Source of the DNA: JBBIRT01 sp037441725
GTDB lineage: Bacteria > Desulfobacterota > BSN033 > UBA1163
Direction of reading: 5' to 3'
NCBI GenBank assembly: GCA_037441725.1
Contig: JBBIRT010000029.1
Location: 1-27,828 of the forward strand
DNA length: 27,828 bases
A program made the translations under genes and the position numbers. Numbering within the stretch: the first letter of the stretch is position 1; each line of letters starts with the position of its first letter. This document shows positions 7,115 through 15,235 of the stretch, piece by piece. The notes under the pieces are model-generated. The model saw nothing but the letters and a program-made list of their open reading frames with translations. It was not told the DNA's origin and did not search any database.

Positions 7115-8809
7115 TTATCTTCTTTCTTTCTCAGAGATTTTTGCCCAGGTGTCTCGAAGGGTTATCGTTCTGTTAAATACGAGGGCCTCATGAGAGGAGT
7201 CCACAGGATCGACACAAAAATAACCTAATCTCTCAAATTGGAATTGGCTTCCAGGAGATGCCCCTTCCAGACTTGGTTCTACACGGCAAGACGTTAGAAT
7301 GTTGAGTGAGTCTTTATTCAGATGCTTTATGAAATCCGTTCCTTCTTCCAAGGGATCAGGGACATTGAAGAGTCGATCATAGAGTCTGACCTCGGCGGGT
7401 AAGGAGTGTTCTGCTGAGACCCAGTGAAGGGTGGCTTCCACCTTTCGCCCATCTGGGGCAAAGCCGCTACGGGTCTCAGGGTCATAGGTACAATGGACTT
7501 CAATGACTTCGTGGGTATTGGGATCCTTGACGATACCTATACATTTAATAAAATATCCGTATCGAAGGCGGACCTCCTTACCGGGTGACAATCTATAGAA
7601 CTTTTTAGGAGGATTTTCCATGAAATCATCTCTTTCGATATACAGAACTTTAGAAAAAGGGACTTTCCTCGAGCCCATTTTTGGATTTTGAGGGTGATAT
7701 GGGCAATCAAGCTCCTCTACTTGATCTTCCGGGTAGTTATCGATCACTAACCTGAGGGGACGAAGGACGGCCATTACACGCGGGGCCTTTTCATTTAAAT
7801 CCTCCCGAACGCAGTGTTCAAGGAGAGCCATATCGATAAGGCTCTCATTTTTAGCAACTCCAATACGCTCACAGAAATTCCGAATGGCCTCAGGCGTATA
7901 ACCCCTTCTTCGCATCCCAGCTAAGGTAGGCATTCTTGGGTCATCCCATCCAGAGACATGGCCTTTTTCTACCAATTCGATGAGTCTCCGTTTACTTAAC
8001 ACGGTGTAGCTGAGATTAAGGCGAGCAAATTCGATTTGTTGAGAATGACATTCCACATTCAATTCGTCCAGAAACCAATCATAGAGGGGTCGATTGTTTT
8101 CAAACTCAAGGGTACAGATTGAATGGGTGATCCCTTCGATTGCATCTGAAAGGGGATGGGCAAAGTCGTACATCGGATAGATGCACCATTTCCTCCCAGT
8201 TCGATAATGAGAATCTTTTTTAATTCGGTAGATCACGGGATCTCGCATGGTGATGTTAGGGGAGGCCATATCAATTTTGGCTCGCAGGACATGGGTGCCC
8301 TCTTCAAATTCTCCAGAGCGCATCCTTTCGAACAGATCTAAATTTTCATCGACCGATCGATTCCGGTAGGGACTTTCCCTTCCTGGTTGAGTTAAGGTTC
8401 CCCGATAATCTCGAATTTCTTCAGGGCTCAAACTGCAAACATAGGCCTTTCCTTTTTTAATCAATTGAATAGCAAAATGATACAATTGTTCATAATAGTC
8501 AGAAGCAAAAAACAGACGATCTCCCCAGTCAAAGCCCAACCATTTTACATCCCGTATGATCGAATCCACATATTCCTGACTTTCCCCTTCAGGATCTGTA
8601 TCATCCATCCTCAAATTACAGGTCCCTTTGTACTGGGAGGCGATTCCAAAATTGAGGCAGATGGATTTTGCGTGTCCAATATGGAGGTATCCATTGGGTT
8701 CCGGAGGAAAACGGGTAGCCACCCGCCCCTGGAACCTATTGGTGGATAAATCTCTCTCAATGATCTCTCTGATAAAATCTGATGAAGGTGATGGCCTCTT
8801 TTTTTCCAT
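7115..8809 (-). CDS. glnS: Glutamine--tRNA ligase
   Basis: The product has 564 residues, the usual GlnRS length. It charges tRNA(Gln) with glutamine using ATP in the cytoplasm. The class I signature is seen as FPPEPNGYLHIGHAKS (HIGH at 43-46) and LSKRR (about 271-275) as the KMSKS equivalent. MDDTDPE, EFENNRPLYDWFLD and WDDPRMPTLAGMRRRG are standard GlnRS blocks, and the last part (from about 340) is the beta-barrel anticodon domain. A glnS gene implies direct Gln-tRNA charging rather than sole reliance on GatCAB. It is followed after 4 bases by an FAD oxidase gene, with no obvious functional link. Confidence 0.97.
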   Translation of the reverse strand: MEKKRPSPSSDFIREIIERDLSTNRFQGRVATRFPPEPNGYLHIGHAKSICLNFGIASQYKGTCNLRMDDTDPEGESQEYVDSIIRDVKWLGFDWGDRLFFASDYYEQLYHFAIQLIKKGKAYVCSLSPEEIRDYRGTLTQPGRESPYRNRSVDENLDLFERMRSGEFEEGTHVLRAKIDMASPNITMRDPVIYRIKKDSHYRTGRKWCIYPMYDFAHPLSDAIEGITHSICTLEFENNRPLYDWFLDELNVECHSQQIEFARLNLSYTVLSKRRLIELVEKGHVSGWDDPRMPTLAGMRRRGYTPEAIRNFCERIGVAKNESLIDMALLEHCVREDLNEKAPRVMAVLRPLRLVIDNYPEDQVEELDCPYHPQNPKMGSRKVPFSKVLYIERDDFMENPPKKFYRLSPGKEVRLRYGYFIKCIGIVKDPNTHEVIEVHCTYDPETRSGFAPDGRKVEATLHWVSAEHSLPAEVRLYDRLFNVPDPLEEGTDFIKHLNKDSLNILTSCRVEPSLEGASPGSQFQFERLGYFCVDPVDSSHEALVFNRTITLRDTWAKISEKERR

Positions 8810-8846
8810 TAATTTTTTTCCTCTTTATCCCAAACAAGACTACTCT

Positions 8847-8875
8847 ATTTTGCAATAAAAAGAGATGTTTTCCAA
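8847..8875 (-). promoter_or_regulatory. Possible sigma-70 promoter of glnS
   Basis: On the minus strand TTGGAA (8875-8870) and CAAAAT (8852-8847) are separated by 17 bases, an acceptable match to -35 and -10 boxes 38 bases ahead of the glnS start. Both boxes are imperfect, so this is only a candidate. Confidence 0.25.
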
Positions 8876-9069
8876 GGTCTGTTTTATCCGTCCATAGAAT
8901 GATTTATGGTCTTGGATATTTCTACTTTGGTGGATTTCGATGAGGGGAATAACCTTCCAACGCCTTATCACAGGTAGGTATCCTCGGGAGGGACCGCGGG
9001 TTCTATTGATTGGAATTTAACATCCGATGCAGAGATCATCGGAAGAGTCTGGGAGGGGTTCATTTTATT

Positions 9070-10230
9070 CTATACTTTGAACCCTAATAGCATTTTTGTT
9101 TTGATCAAAAACATCTTCATCTTTCCCACCCGATTGGATAACATGGTCATATGATATTCGTCCTTGTCCTTAAAAAGGGGGATTTCCCTCTCTTTCTTCT
9201 TCAGACGAGTTGCATGGGTGGGACAGAGGGTAATACAATTACCGCATCCGATGCAGCGCTCTCGATTCACAGTGGATGTGCCATCCACCATTTCCCTCGC
9301 ATTGAGCTGACAGATCTGAATGCATCTTTCACAACCATTACAAAGTTCTGAGTCTGTCTCTGCATAATAATTTGAGAGATAGAGATCCGCCGGGCGAGGA
9401 TTTTGGACTATTCGATTTAGGAGAACACAACAATCTCCACAACAGCAACAGATGGCCTCTGGATTTTTAGAATTCTCCGGCTGGAGGATCAAGCCAGCTT
9501 CTTGAACCTTATCTAATATTTGGAAAGCCTCCTCTTTGGTGATAAAACGACCAATCCCCATCTCTACATGTCGCTTTGCATGGTCCGGTCCAATGATTAA
9601 ACAGGTTTCGCGTAGATCCGTTTTAGTGCAGGGTCTTCCCTGAATATCTCCACTTTGTCGGCAGATGCAGTGGGTGACGGCTATCTTACCTTTCACATTT
9701 TCAATGGTCTTTCTTATATCGTCATATTGACTCACTTGCATTCTCTCTGGAAGAGAAATACTTTTTTCCACTGGGATTGTGCGTAAAGGGAGCATCCTCT
9801 TATCCTGAGGTTTTTTAGAAGTCCCCAATTTTAAACGAGCCTCAGATTGATAATGCCAGTAGTCATTAATCAAGTCTTTGGTTAGGCGATTTACCTGATA
9901 GTTGTAAATCCCTCCCACAGAGAAGGCAGCGTTGCTATAATGTTTTTCTGAATAACCCTCTTCGCTCACTAAGATCGTGCCTTTATGGGCCATTTGGTCA
10001 ACTAACTTTTTCAATTCTTCGTAAGACATCCCTAACTTCCTTACCCTTTGGTAGATACGGCCCAAAGGTTCTGGTTTCATAGACAACTGCATGGCTAGTC
10101 TGGCTTCATTTGGAGTAAAAAGGTGCTTCAATAATCGAATATCTAATCCAGATTCTACCTCAGGAAATCCTGCAGGCAATCTATTTAAATATTTTTGAAG
10201 TTGTCGATAGATTGAGTCGTCTGTCATCAT
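9070..10230 (-). CDS. Cysteine-rich 2x[4Fe-4S] ferredoxin-type protein with winged-helix-like N-terminus
   Basis: The product has 386 residues from the ATG at 10230, which has GGGGGG six bases upstream; an in-frame ATG at 10245 precedes that site and an ATG at 10227 is also possible. Residues about 35-105 look helical and wing-like (EPLGRIYQRVRKLGMSYEEL, then a short KGTILV hairpin). The middle has CIC, two further Cys and a run CCCCGDCC (about 261-268), consistent with an additional metal or Fe-S site. The C-terminus is a classical bacterial ferredoxin pair: CNGCERCIQIC and CIGCGNCITLCP. It is soluble and has no signal peptide. It diverges from the GcvH-like operon across a 377-base AT-rich spacer, so a regulatory or electron-transfer partnership is possible but unproven. 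I know of no assigned function. Confidence 0.8.
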   Translation of the reverse strand: MMTDDSIYRQLQKYLNRLPAGFPEVESGLDIRLLKHLFTPNEARLAMQLSMKPEPLGRIYQRVRKLGMSYEELKKLVDQMAHKGTILVSEEGYSEKHYSNAAFSVGGIYNYQVNRLTKDLINDYWHYQSEARLKLGTSKKPQDKRMLPLRTIPVEKSISLPERMQVSQYDDIRKTIENVKGKIAVTHCICRQSGDIQGRPCTKTDLRETCLIIGPDHAKRHVEMGIGRFITKEEAFQILDKVQEAGLILQPENSKNPEAICCCCGDCCVLLNRIVQNPRPADLYLSNYYAETDSELCNGCERCIQICQLNAREMVDGTSTVNRERCIGCGNCITLCPTHATRLKKKEREIPLFKDKDEYHMTMLSNRVGKMKMFLIKTKMLLGFKV

Positions 10231-10348
10231 CTCTTTCCCCCCCATAACAAAAGCAGATGGTTTGGTATTTTATAAATTTATGATTGGTTTTATCACGATT
10301 CATTAAAAAATTCAATTTCCATTTAAATTGAAGAATTAATAGTAGAAT

Positions 10349-10390
10349 TTGTTGAAAAAATTAACAGTAAAGTGTTTATTTTTTCAACAA
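10349..10390. promoter_or_regulatory. Inverted repeat in the AT-rich divergent spacer (candidate activator site)
   Basis: ttgttgaaaaaat (10349-10361) and attttttcaacaa (10378-10390) are perfect 13-base complements around 16 bases. The repeat is centred about 210 bases before the sigma-54-like -12 element, the usual distance for an NtrC-type enhancer site. The whole spacer 10246-10622 is extremely AT-rich and otherwise holds no gene. As RNA it could also fold into a hairpin with a T-run, so a terminator role is not excluded. Confidence 0.45.
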
Positions 10391-10566
10391 TAATATCTAT
10401 TTAATTTTAATTAGTTAAAAGAGGATTAATAGCTTTTGTAAAAAAATTCAACATATTCATCATCTTATTTTTAATCATTTATTTTTCACAGTTTTATTTA
10501 TAAATTATAACTTATTGAAATTATAATATATTTTAAAATTTAAAAAATTTAATAAAACTTTAAATT

Positions 10567-10583
10567 TTGGCTCGTTTTTTGAG
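10567..10583 (+). promoter_or_regulatory. Sigma-54-type promoter of the GcvH-like/NrfD operon
   Basis: The sequence TTGGCTCGTTTTTTGAG has GG (10569-10570), exactly ten bases, then GA (10581-10582), matching the sigma-54 layout TTGGCACG-N4-TTGC with small deviations (T for A in the -24 box, GA for GC at -12). It would start transcription near 10594, about 30 bases before the first start codon. An NtrC-family activator is encoded just downstream of the operon. Confidence 0.55.
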
Positions 10584-10622
10584 AAAAAATAAAGTGAAAA
10601 AAATAAAAAAGGAGGGAATGAA

Positions 10623-11321
10623 ATGGTCATCATATTGGTTTTTTTAACATTCTCAATAGCAATTTTGATTGAAGTGATTTCACATCGAAGGGCTGCTAAG
10701 AGAGAAGTTTCTTTAGGATTGGCTAATAAAGATGCAGTCTATCTTTCTCCTGTAATGGCAGTTTCGCCAAGATCAAATGGTCTACAGTTTCCAAAGGATC
10801 TCTATTATCACAATGGACATACATGGGCTAAGCTTGAAGGGAAAGATGAAGTTCTCGTAGGTCTGGATGATCTAACCCAAAAGGTTATGGGGAAGATCGA
10901 GGAGATAGAGATTCCTCCTTTGGGCAGGACGTTGAATCAAGGTGAGGTTGCCTGGAGAATTCGTCATGGAAACCGCAAATTGAGCCAAATTTCACCCTTG
11001 GGAGGGACTGTCGTGGAGGTTAATGAAAAATTAAAAAAATACCCTGCCTTGATAAACCGATCTCCTTATGGAGAGGGATGGATTCTGAAAATTAAACCAA
11101 AAGCTTTAGGGGAAGAGATCTTAGGATTGATGGACTCTTTTCAGATGAAAATATATTTTGATGAGATTAAGGCTAAATTGAGGTCATCTTTTAATCACGA
11201 AGCGCTTGGGACAGTCTATGGGGATGGAGAAGAAGTGATTACAGAGGCATCAGAGAAGTTAGATGAAAAATGGTGGAGGGTTCTGGTGAAGCAATTATTC
11301 CATTCATCAACAGATGAGTAA
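10623..11321 (+). CDS. Membrane-anchored GcvH-like protein without lipoyl lysine (copy 1)
   Basis: The product has 232 residues from an ATG with GGAGGG at a good distance. Residues 2-19 are one transmembrane segment followed by HRRAAKR, so the soluble part should face the cytoplasm. Residues about 60-160 follow glycine cleavage H-protein closely (YHNGHTWAKLEGKDEVLVG, then QISPLGGTVVEVNEKL and SPYGEGWILKIKP). A gap-free match to H-protein puts Asn where the lipoylated Lys should be (a Lys is two residues later), so normal lipoylation is unlikely. A C-terminal extension of about 70 residues (YGDGEEV, then KWWRVLVKQLF) is shared with the other three copies and absent from GcvH. It is the first gene of the operon; a scaffold or electron-transfer accessory role is inferred. 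Confidence 0.8.
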   Translation: MVIILVFLTFSIAILIEVISHRRAAKREVSLGLANKDAVYLSPVMAVSPRSNGLQFPKDLYYHNGHTWAKLEGKDEVLVGLDDLTQKVMGKIEEIEIPPLGRTLNQGEVAWRIRHGNRKLSQISPLGGTVVEVNEKLKKYPALINRSPYGEGWILKIKPKALGEEILGLMDSFQMKIYFDEIKAKLRSSFNHEALGTVYGDGEEVITEASEKLDEKWWRVLVKQLFHSSTDE

Positions 11322-11350
11322 TTGGAGGAAAGGAAGGGAGGGATCCATCT

Positions 11351-11437
11351 ATGATACCAATATTCGTCTTATTGACCATCATCACCTGCATCGTGGTAAA
11401 AAGAATGATTCAAAGAAGCGGGCATGCCATAAGCTGA
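11351..11437 (+). CDS. 28-residue single-span membrane peptide
   Basis: A short frame begins at an ATG seven bases behind GGGAGGGA and reads IPIFVLLTIITCIVV as one hydrophobic helix, then KRMIQR and a short tail. By the positive-inside rule the C-terminus is cytoplasmic. It fills the gap between the first GcvH-like gene and the Tat-type Fe-S gene, 29 bases from each, and has its own ribosome site, so it is likely a real small subunit or assembly peptide of the membrane complex. There is no homology that I recognise. Confidence 0.55.
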   Translation: MIPIFVLLTIITCIVVKRMIQRSGHAIS

Positions 11438-11465
11438 AGAAAGAATGGCCGAGAGGAGAAAAAAG

Positions 11466-12347
11466 ATGGAAATCAACAGGAGATTATTCTTACAGCTACT
11501 TGGTGGAACAACGGTAGGAACGGTTTTGGTAAATTTTTTAATTCCAAAGAAATCCCAGGCAAAAATAATTACCCAATTACCTGAATTCATGGGAGTCCTG
11601 GTTGACACCACCCGATGTGTCGGATGTCGTTCCTGTGAGGCGGCCTGTGCTGAGGCCAATCACCTTCCTCGTCCCGACACGGATGATTCATCCGTATTTG
11701 AAAAAGAGCGGAAGACTTCCGTAATTCAATGGACCGTTGTGAACCGATACGAGACGGAAAAAGGAGAAGTATTTGTTAAGAGACAATGTATGCACTGCAA
11801 TCAACCCGGATGTGTTGCGGCCTGTTTGGTAAAAGCGATGCAAAAGAGAAAAGAAGGTCCGGTCACCTGGGATACCAATTGTATGGGCTGCAGATATTGT
11901 ATGCCTTCTTGTCCTTTTGAAATTCCAAAGTTTGAATTTCAAAGTGCCAATCCTAAGATCCAGAAATGTAACCTCTGCTGGGATAGGTTGAGGGTAGGAG
12001 AAAGACCGGCCTGCGTCCAAAACTGTCCTGAAGAGGCCCTCCTCTTTGGAACGAGAAGGGAATTGATCGAGGAAGCCCGTCGAAGAATTTATCAAAATCC
12101 AGGAAACTACATTCCTCACATCTATGGAGAACATGAAGTAGGAGGGACAGGATATCTTTATATCTCTAAGGTTCCTTTCGAACAAATCGGGTTCAGAACC
12201 GATCTGGGCACCACCCCCTATCCAGAATATACGAAAGACTTTCTCTATTCTGTTCCTTTGGTATTATTGCTCTGGCCAGCATTCTTGATAGGAGTGAATG
12301 CCGTTACGAAGCGAGAGGAGGAGACCAGAAGAGGAGGAAAACGATGA
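11466..12347 (+). CDS. Tat-exported four-cluster Fe-S protein, HybA/HmcB-like
   Basis: The product has 293 residues. The ATG at 11466 is chosen because AGGAG lies just before it; an in-frame ATG at 11445 is less well placed. The N-terminus NRRLFLQ and a hydrophobic stretch form a twin-arginine signal. Four Cys groups follow: CVGCRSCEAAC (from 51), CMHCNQPGC-x3-C, CMGCRYCMPSC and CNLCWD-x8-C-x3-C, the arrangement of the DmsB/HybA/HmcB electron-transfer subunits with four [4Fe-4S] clusters. Residues about 260-280 are a C-terminal membrane anchor, as in HybA. It should sit on the outer face of the membrane and pass electrons to or from the NrfD-like subunit, whose gene overlaps it by an ATGA. 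No catalytic hydrogenase, molybdopterin or multiheme subunit is encoded nearby. Confidence 0.88.
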   Translation: MEINRRLFLQLLGGTTVGTVLVNFLIPKKSQAKIITQLPEFMGVLVDTTRCVGCRSCEAACAEANHLPRPDTDDSSVFEKERKTSVIQWTVVNRYETEKGEVFVKRQCMHCNQPGCVAACLVKAMQKRKEGPVTWDTNCMGCRYCMPSCPFEIPKFEFQSANPKIQKCNLCWDRLRVGERPACVQNCPEEALLFGTRRELIEEARRRIYQNPGNYIPHIYGEHEVGGTGYLYISKVPFEQIGFRTDLGTTPYPEYTKDFLYSVPLVLLLWPAFLIGVNAVTKREEETRRGGKR

Positions 12348-13636
12348 GTGAAATGACTGCACATGGAGAAATGAAGAACCTTAAGGAATTATTTGTCTTT
12401 ATCCGGAATGAGATGAAGCCCAAAGGAAAAGTCTTTACTCCCTTTAATATCATCTCTTTTCCAATCATCCTTCTGGGTGCTGTTCTCGTTCTTATCCGTT
12501 TGGCAAAAGGGTTGGGGTCTGTGACCAATCTTTCTCAGGAATTTCCCTGGGGGATATGGATTGGATTTGATGTCATGGTAGGGGTCGCCTTTGCAGGAGG
12601 GGCCTATATCCTCACTTTTGTGGTTTATATCCTCCGATCTGAAAAATATCATCCCCTCGTCAGGGCAACGGTTTTAAATGGATTTCTCGCCTATGTCTTT
12701 TATGCAGGCGCTATCTTTCTTGATCTAGGGCGATGGTGGAACATAGTCAATCCAATCCTCGGAAATAAATTTGGGGTGAATTCAGTGCTCTTCCTTGTAT
12801 CGTGGCACTTCTTGCTCTATATGATTTCGCTATTCATTGAATTTTCACCTGCTGTGGCCGAATGGCTTGGGCTAAGAAGAATTAGGAAGATCGTGGGTTC
12901 GTTGACCATTGGGGCTGTTATCTTTGGCATTGCCCTTTCCACTCTTCACCAATCTGGCCTGGGCGCTCTATTTCTAATGGCCAAAGATAAGATTCATCCT
13001 CTCTGGTATACAGAATTTATTCCTGTGCTCTTCTTTCTTTCAAGCATTTTTGCTGGACTCTCCATGGTCATCTTTGAGGGGACCATCAGCCATCGGGTCT
13101 TCAGGCAGCAGATCGATCAGGAACATCACGACTCCTTTAATCGTATCCTCATCGGTTTGGGTAAAGCCTGCGCAGGGGCCTTGTTTGTATATTTCTTTAT
13201 GAAGATCCTTATCCTCATTCATGGTAAACAATGGCCTCTTTTAGCTACCCCGATGGGCACTTGGTTTCTGATCGAGCTGATCGGTCTTGTCCTCTTACCC
13301 TGCATCCTATTTTTGCATGGGGTTCGTTATCAAAACCTGACCGTGATCAAAATGGCAGCCATTCTTTCAATGCTGGGAATTATCATTAATCGACTCAATT
13401 ATTCCATCATCGCCTATAAGTGGTATATCCCATTGAGTGAGAGGTATATCCCTTCCTGGATGGAGATTGTGATTACCCTATCTATCATATTTACAGAAGT
13501 GTGGGTCTTTCGATGGGTCGTCAATCGAATGCCTGTGATACGTGAATCGCCAGAATGGGTTATGGAAGAAAAGACAGTTCAGGAAAGCATGACAGTTAGA
13601 AAGGAGGTTCCCCAATGGAAGATTTCCACTATGTAG
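12344..13636 (+). CDS. NrfD/HybB-like integral membrane quinone-interacting subunit
   Basis: The product has 430 residues, strongly hydrophobic, with about ten transmembrane segments from residue 35 to 410. The segment WGIWIGFD followed by AFAGGAY and the later LHQSGLG are typical of the HybB/HmcC branch of the NrfD family, which exchanges electrons between menaquinone or ubiquinone and an Fe-S partner. It overlaps the preceding Fe-S gene by four bases (ATGA) and has GGAGG upstream. Its last 22 bases overlap the next GcvH-like gene, so translation is probably coupled. The cytoplasmic C-terminal tail (EWVMEEKTVQE) is hydrophilic. With the Fe-S protein it forms a two-subunit quinone module whose donor or acceptor is not encoded here in recognisable form. 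Confidence 0.88.
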   Translation: MSEMTAHGEMKNLKELFVFIRNEMKPKGKVFTPFNIISFPIILLGAVLVLIRLAKGLGSVTNLSQEFPWGIWIGFDVMVGVAFAGGAYILTFVVYILRSEKYHPLVRATVLNGFLAYVFYAGAIFLDLGRWWNIVNPILGNKFGVNSVLFLVSWHFLLYMISLFIEFSPAVAEWLGLRRIRKIVGSLTIGAVIFGIALSTLHQSGLGALFLMAKDKIHPLWYTEFIPVLFFLSSIFAGLSMVIFEGTISHRVFRQQIDQEHHDSFNRILIGLGKACAGALFVYFFMKILILIHGKQWPLLATPMGTWFLIELIGLVLLPCILFLHGVRYQNLTVIKMAAILSMLGIIINRLNYSIIAYKWYIPLSERYIPSWMEIVITLSIIFTEVWVFRWVVNRMPVIRESPEWVMEEKTVQESMTVRKEVPQWKISTM

Positions 13637-14310
13637 ACATCTTTGCAACAAAACATATTGAGTACTTGCTGGTCATAGGTTTTCTTCTCCTCTTCATTCC
13701 TTTCTGGAGGTTTTTAAATAGGCCAGCAAAAGCTATCCTGAAGACGGCGGAAAGATTTGTACCCACCATGGGTGAATGGTTTCGTCTTCCTGAAAAATTC
13801 TACTATCACTTAGGCCATCGTTGGGCCATTCCAGAAGCCAGGAATATGGTGAAGGTAGGAATGGATGATTTTGCACAAAAATTGGTTGGGAAAATAGACG
13901 AGATCAGAGTTCCGACAGTAGGTTCAACGATTTATCAAGGAGATAAAGGATGGGCATTAAAGATCGATTCAAAAATAATTGATATGCTCTCCCCTGTAGA
14001 TGGGAAGGTCATCGCGATCAATGATGAAGTGGTTCATTCCCCTGAAAACATTAATAAGGATCCCTATCACAACTGGTTATTGAAGGTTGAGACCCCCAGA
14101 TTTTCAGTAAATAAAAGAAATCTTCTTCAAGGTGCTTTGGCGAAAAAATGGATTGAGGAAGTAAAAGAAAATCTGCTTTCAAGAATGAATCCCAATCTTG
14201 GTTTAGTCTATCAAGACGGGGGTTTGATTGTGGATGGGATGGCAAAACACTTAGATCAAGAGAAATGGGATGAGATTGTGAAAGATTATTTCTTAGTTTC
14301 CGAAGATTAA
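13615..14310 (+). CDS. Membrane-anchored GcvH-like protein without lipoyl lysine (copy 2)
   Basis: The product has 231 residues; the start has AAAGGAGG seven bases upstream and lies inside the end of the NrfD-like gene. Residues about 16-35 form one membrane helix (YLLVIGFLLLFIPF) followed by basic residues, placing the soluble part in the cytoplasm. Residues about 63-160 are H-protein-like (YYHLGHRWAIPE, VGMDDFAQKLVGKIDEI, LSPVDGKVIAINDEV, DPYHNWLLKVE). The aligned lipoyl position is Ser, with Lys next to it. The C-terminal extension carries VYQDGGLIV and KWDEIVKDYF, matching the other copies. The coupled start next to the NrfD-like subunit makes it a likely cytoplasmic-face partner of that subunit. 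Confidence 0.8.
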   Translation: MEDFHYVDIFATKHIEYLLVIGFLLLFIPFWRFLNRPAKAILKTAERFVPTMGEWFRLPEKFYYHLGHRWAIPEARNMVKVGMDDFAQKLVGKIDEIRVPTVGSTIYQGDKGWALKIDSKIIDMLSPVDGKVIAINDEVVHSPENINKDPYHNWLLKVETPRFSVNKRNLLQGALAKKWIEEVKENLLSRMNPNLGLVYQDGGLIVDGMAKHLDQEKWDEIVKDYFLVSED

Positions 14311-14380
14311 TGGTGAACAAATTCATAAGAATCACCCCATCGGTAAGAGAAAAAATGAATGAGCTCATGGGGAGGAGGAG

Positions 14381-15235
14381 ATGGAAAAGAAGACAGTTCA
14401 GCTCAAAGAAGAGAGAGGCCATTCGATTATTCCAGGGAAAGAATTGAAATGTGTATGGATGACCGCAGGGTTGATTTCGTATAAACTCTGTAAATATGAA
14501 CTGCAGTGTGAAAAATGCCCTCTGGATTGGGAGCTTAGAAATCTTTCCACCCATTCGACCCTATCTTCAGAAGCCTCGTTAAATCATTCCTCCTCAAATG
14601 CAAAACAGACCTTATTTTCCCACGCTGGACATACTTGGGTGGAAGTAGAAAAGGTTGATGAAATTCGGATTGGAGTAGATCATTTCTTAGGGAAAATGAT
14701 GGAAGAGGTAAATGCAGTACATTTGCCCTTCCCTGGAAGCCAGTGGAGTCAGGGAGAGCATATTTGCTCGATCGTTCAGAAAGAAGGTATTTTCGAAATC
14801 ATTTCTCCAGTGAGTGGATGGGTCCTTTCGGTTAATCCGAAATTGAGAGATCATCCAGAGCTTATGATCAAAGATCCTTTTGGAAGTGGATATTTATTAA
14901 GGATGAGGCCGACGGATTTTGAGCGAGATCAAAAATTCCTTATTTCTAAAGAGTTGACCTTTACCTGGTATCAGAAGGAATGGGAGAGGTTTAAAATGGC
15001 TGTACTTGAAGAACTGTCCTATGGCCAAGAATCCTATCGAAATAATCCAATACGAATAAAAATGATAAAGGCCTCGATTATTTCAGAACTTCATCATCAT
15101 ATTAATCAGACCCCCATCACCATGCAGGATGGGGAGATCAATATTAACAATGTAAAGAAAGTGATCGGTCCAAAACGGTTTATCCAGATAGTAAATGGTC
15201 TTCTACATGATGGGGAAAAGGGGAATGGACCATAG
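14381..15235 (+). CDS. GcvH-like protein with four-Cys N-terminal motif (copy 3)
   Basis: The product has 284 residues from an ATG just behind GGAGGAGG and is soluble. The N-terminus has CVWMTAGLISYKLC, then C-x2-C (Cys 24, 37, 43, 46), a compact four-cysteine motif that could hold an Fe-S cluster or zinc. From memory, similar Cys-rich leaders occur in other GcvH-like proteins of anaerobes. Residues about 80-180 are the H-protein fold (HAGHTWVEVEKVDEIRIGVD, IISPVSGWVLSVNPKL, DPFGSGYLLRMRP). The lipoyl position is Glu, with no substitute Lys in the same place. The tail has WYQKEWERFK, MQDGEI and RFIQIVNGLL, closest to the tail of the synthetase fusion encoded next. Its stop overlaps the start of that gene. 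Confidence 0.8.
   Translation: MEKKTVQLKEERGHSIIPGKELKCVWMTAGLISYKLCKYELQCEKCPLDWELRNLSTHSTLSSEASLNHSSSNAKQTLFSHAGHTWVEVEKVDEIRIGVDHFLGKMMEEVNAVHLPFPGSQWSQGEHICSIVQKEGIFEIISPVSGWVLSVNPKLRDHPELMIKDPFGSGYLLRMRPTDFERDQKFLISKELTFTWYQKEWERFKMAVLEELSYGQESYRNNPIRIKMIKASIISELHHHINQTPITMQDGEININNVKKVIGPKRFIQIVNGLLHDGEKGNGP

Noticed and set aside
8982..9000. T-box-like string ggga-ggg-accgcggg on the plus strand
   Set aside because: It lacks the TGG of the AGGGTGGNACCGCG core, has no specifier stem or T-run, and no plus-strand gene follows; both flanking genes are on the minus strand.
8810..9069. Possible small genes in the spacer between glnS and the ferredoxin-type gene
   Set aside because: Only frames of about 23 codons without ribosome sites or recognisable features are seen on either strand.
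10623..11321. Calling the GcvH-like genes true glycine cleavage H proteins (gcvH)
   Set aside because: The lipoyl lysine is missing, there are membrane anchors and extra tails, and no gcvT or gcvP is present.
11314..11517. 67-codon plus-strand frame overlapping the start of the Fe-S gene
   Set aside because: Its composition is random-like and very basic; the 28-residue membrane frame at 11351 with its own ribosome site explains this gap better.
11688..12185. Long open frame on the minus strand (165 codons)
   Set aside because: It is antisense to the four-cluster Fe-S gene, whose cysteine motifs prove the plus-strand frame.
14051..14554. Long open frame on the minus strand (167 codons)
   Set aside because: It lies antisense to two well-supported GcvH-like genes and has no domain-like composition or ribosome site.
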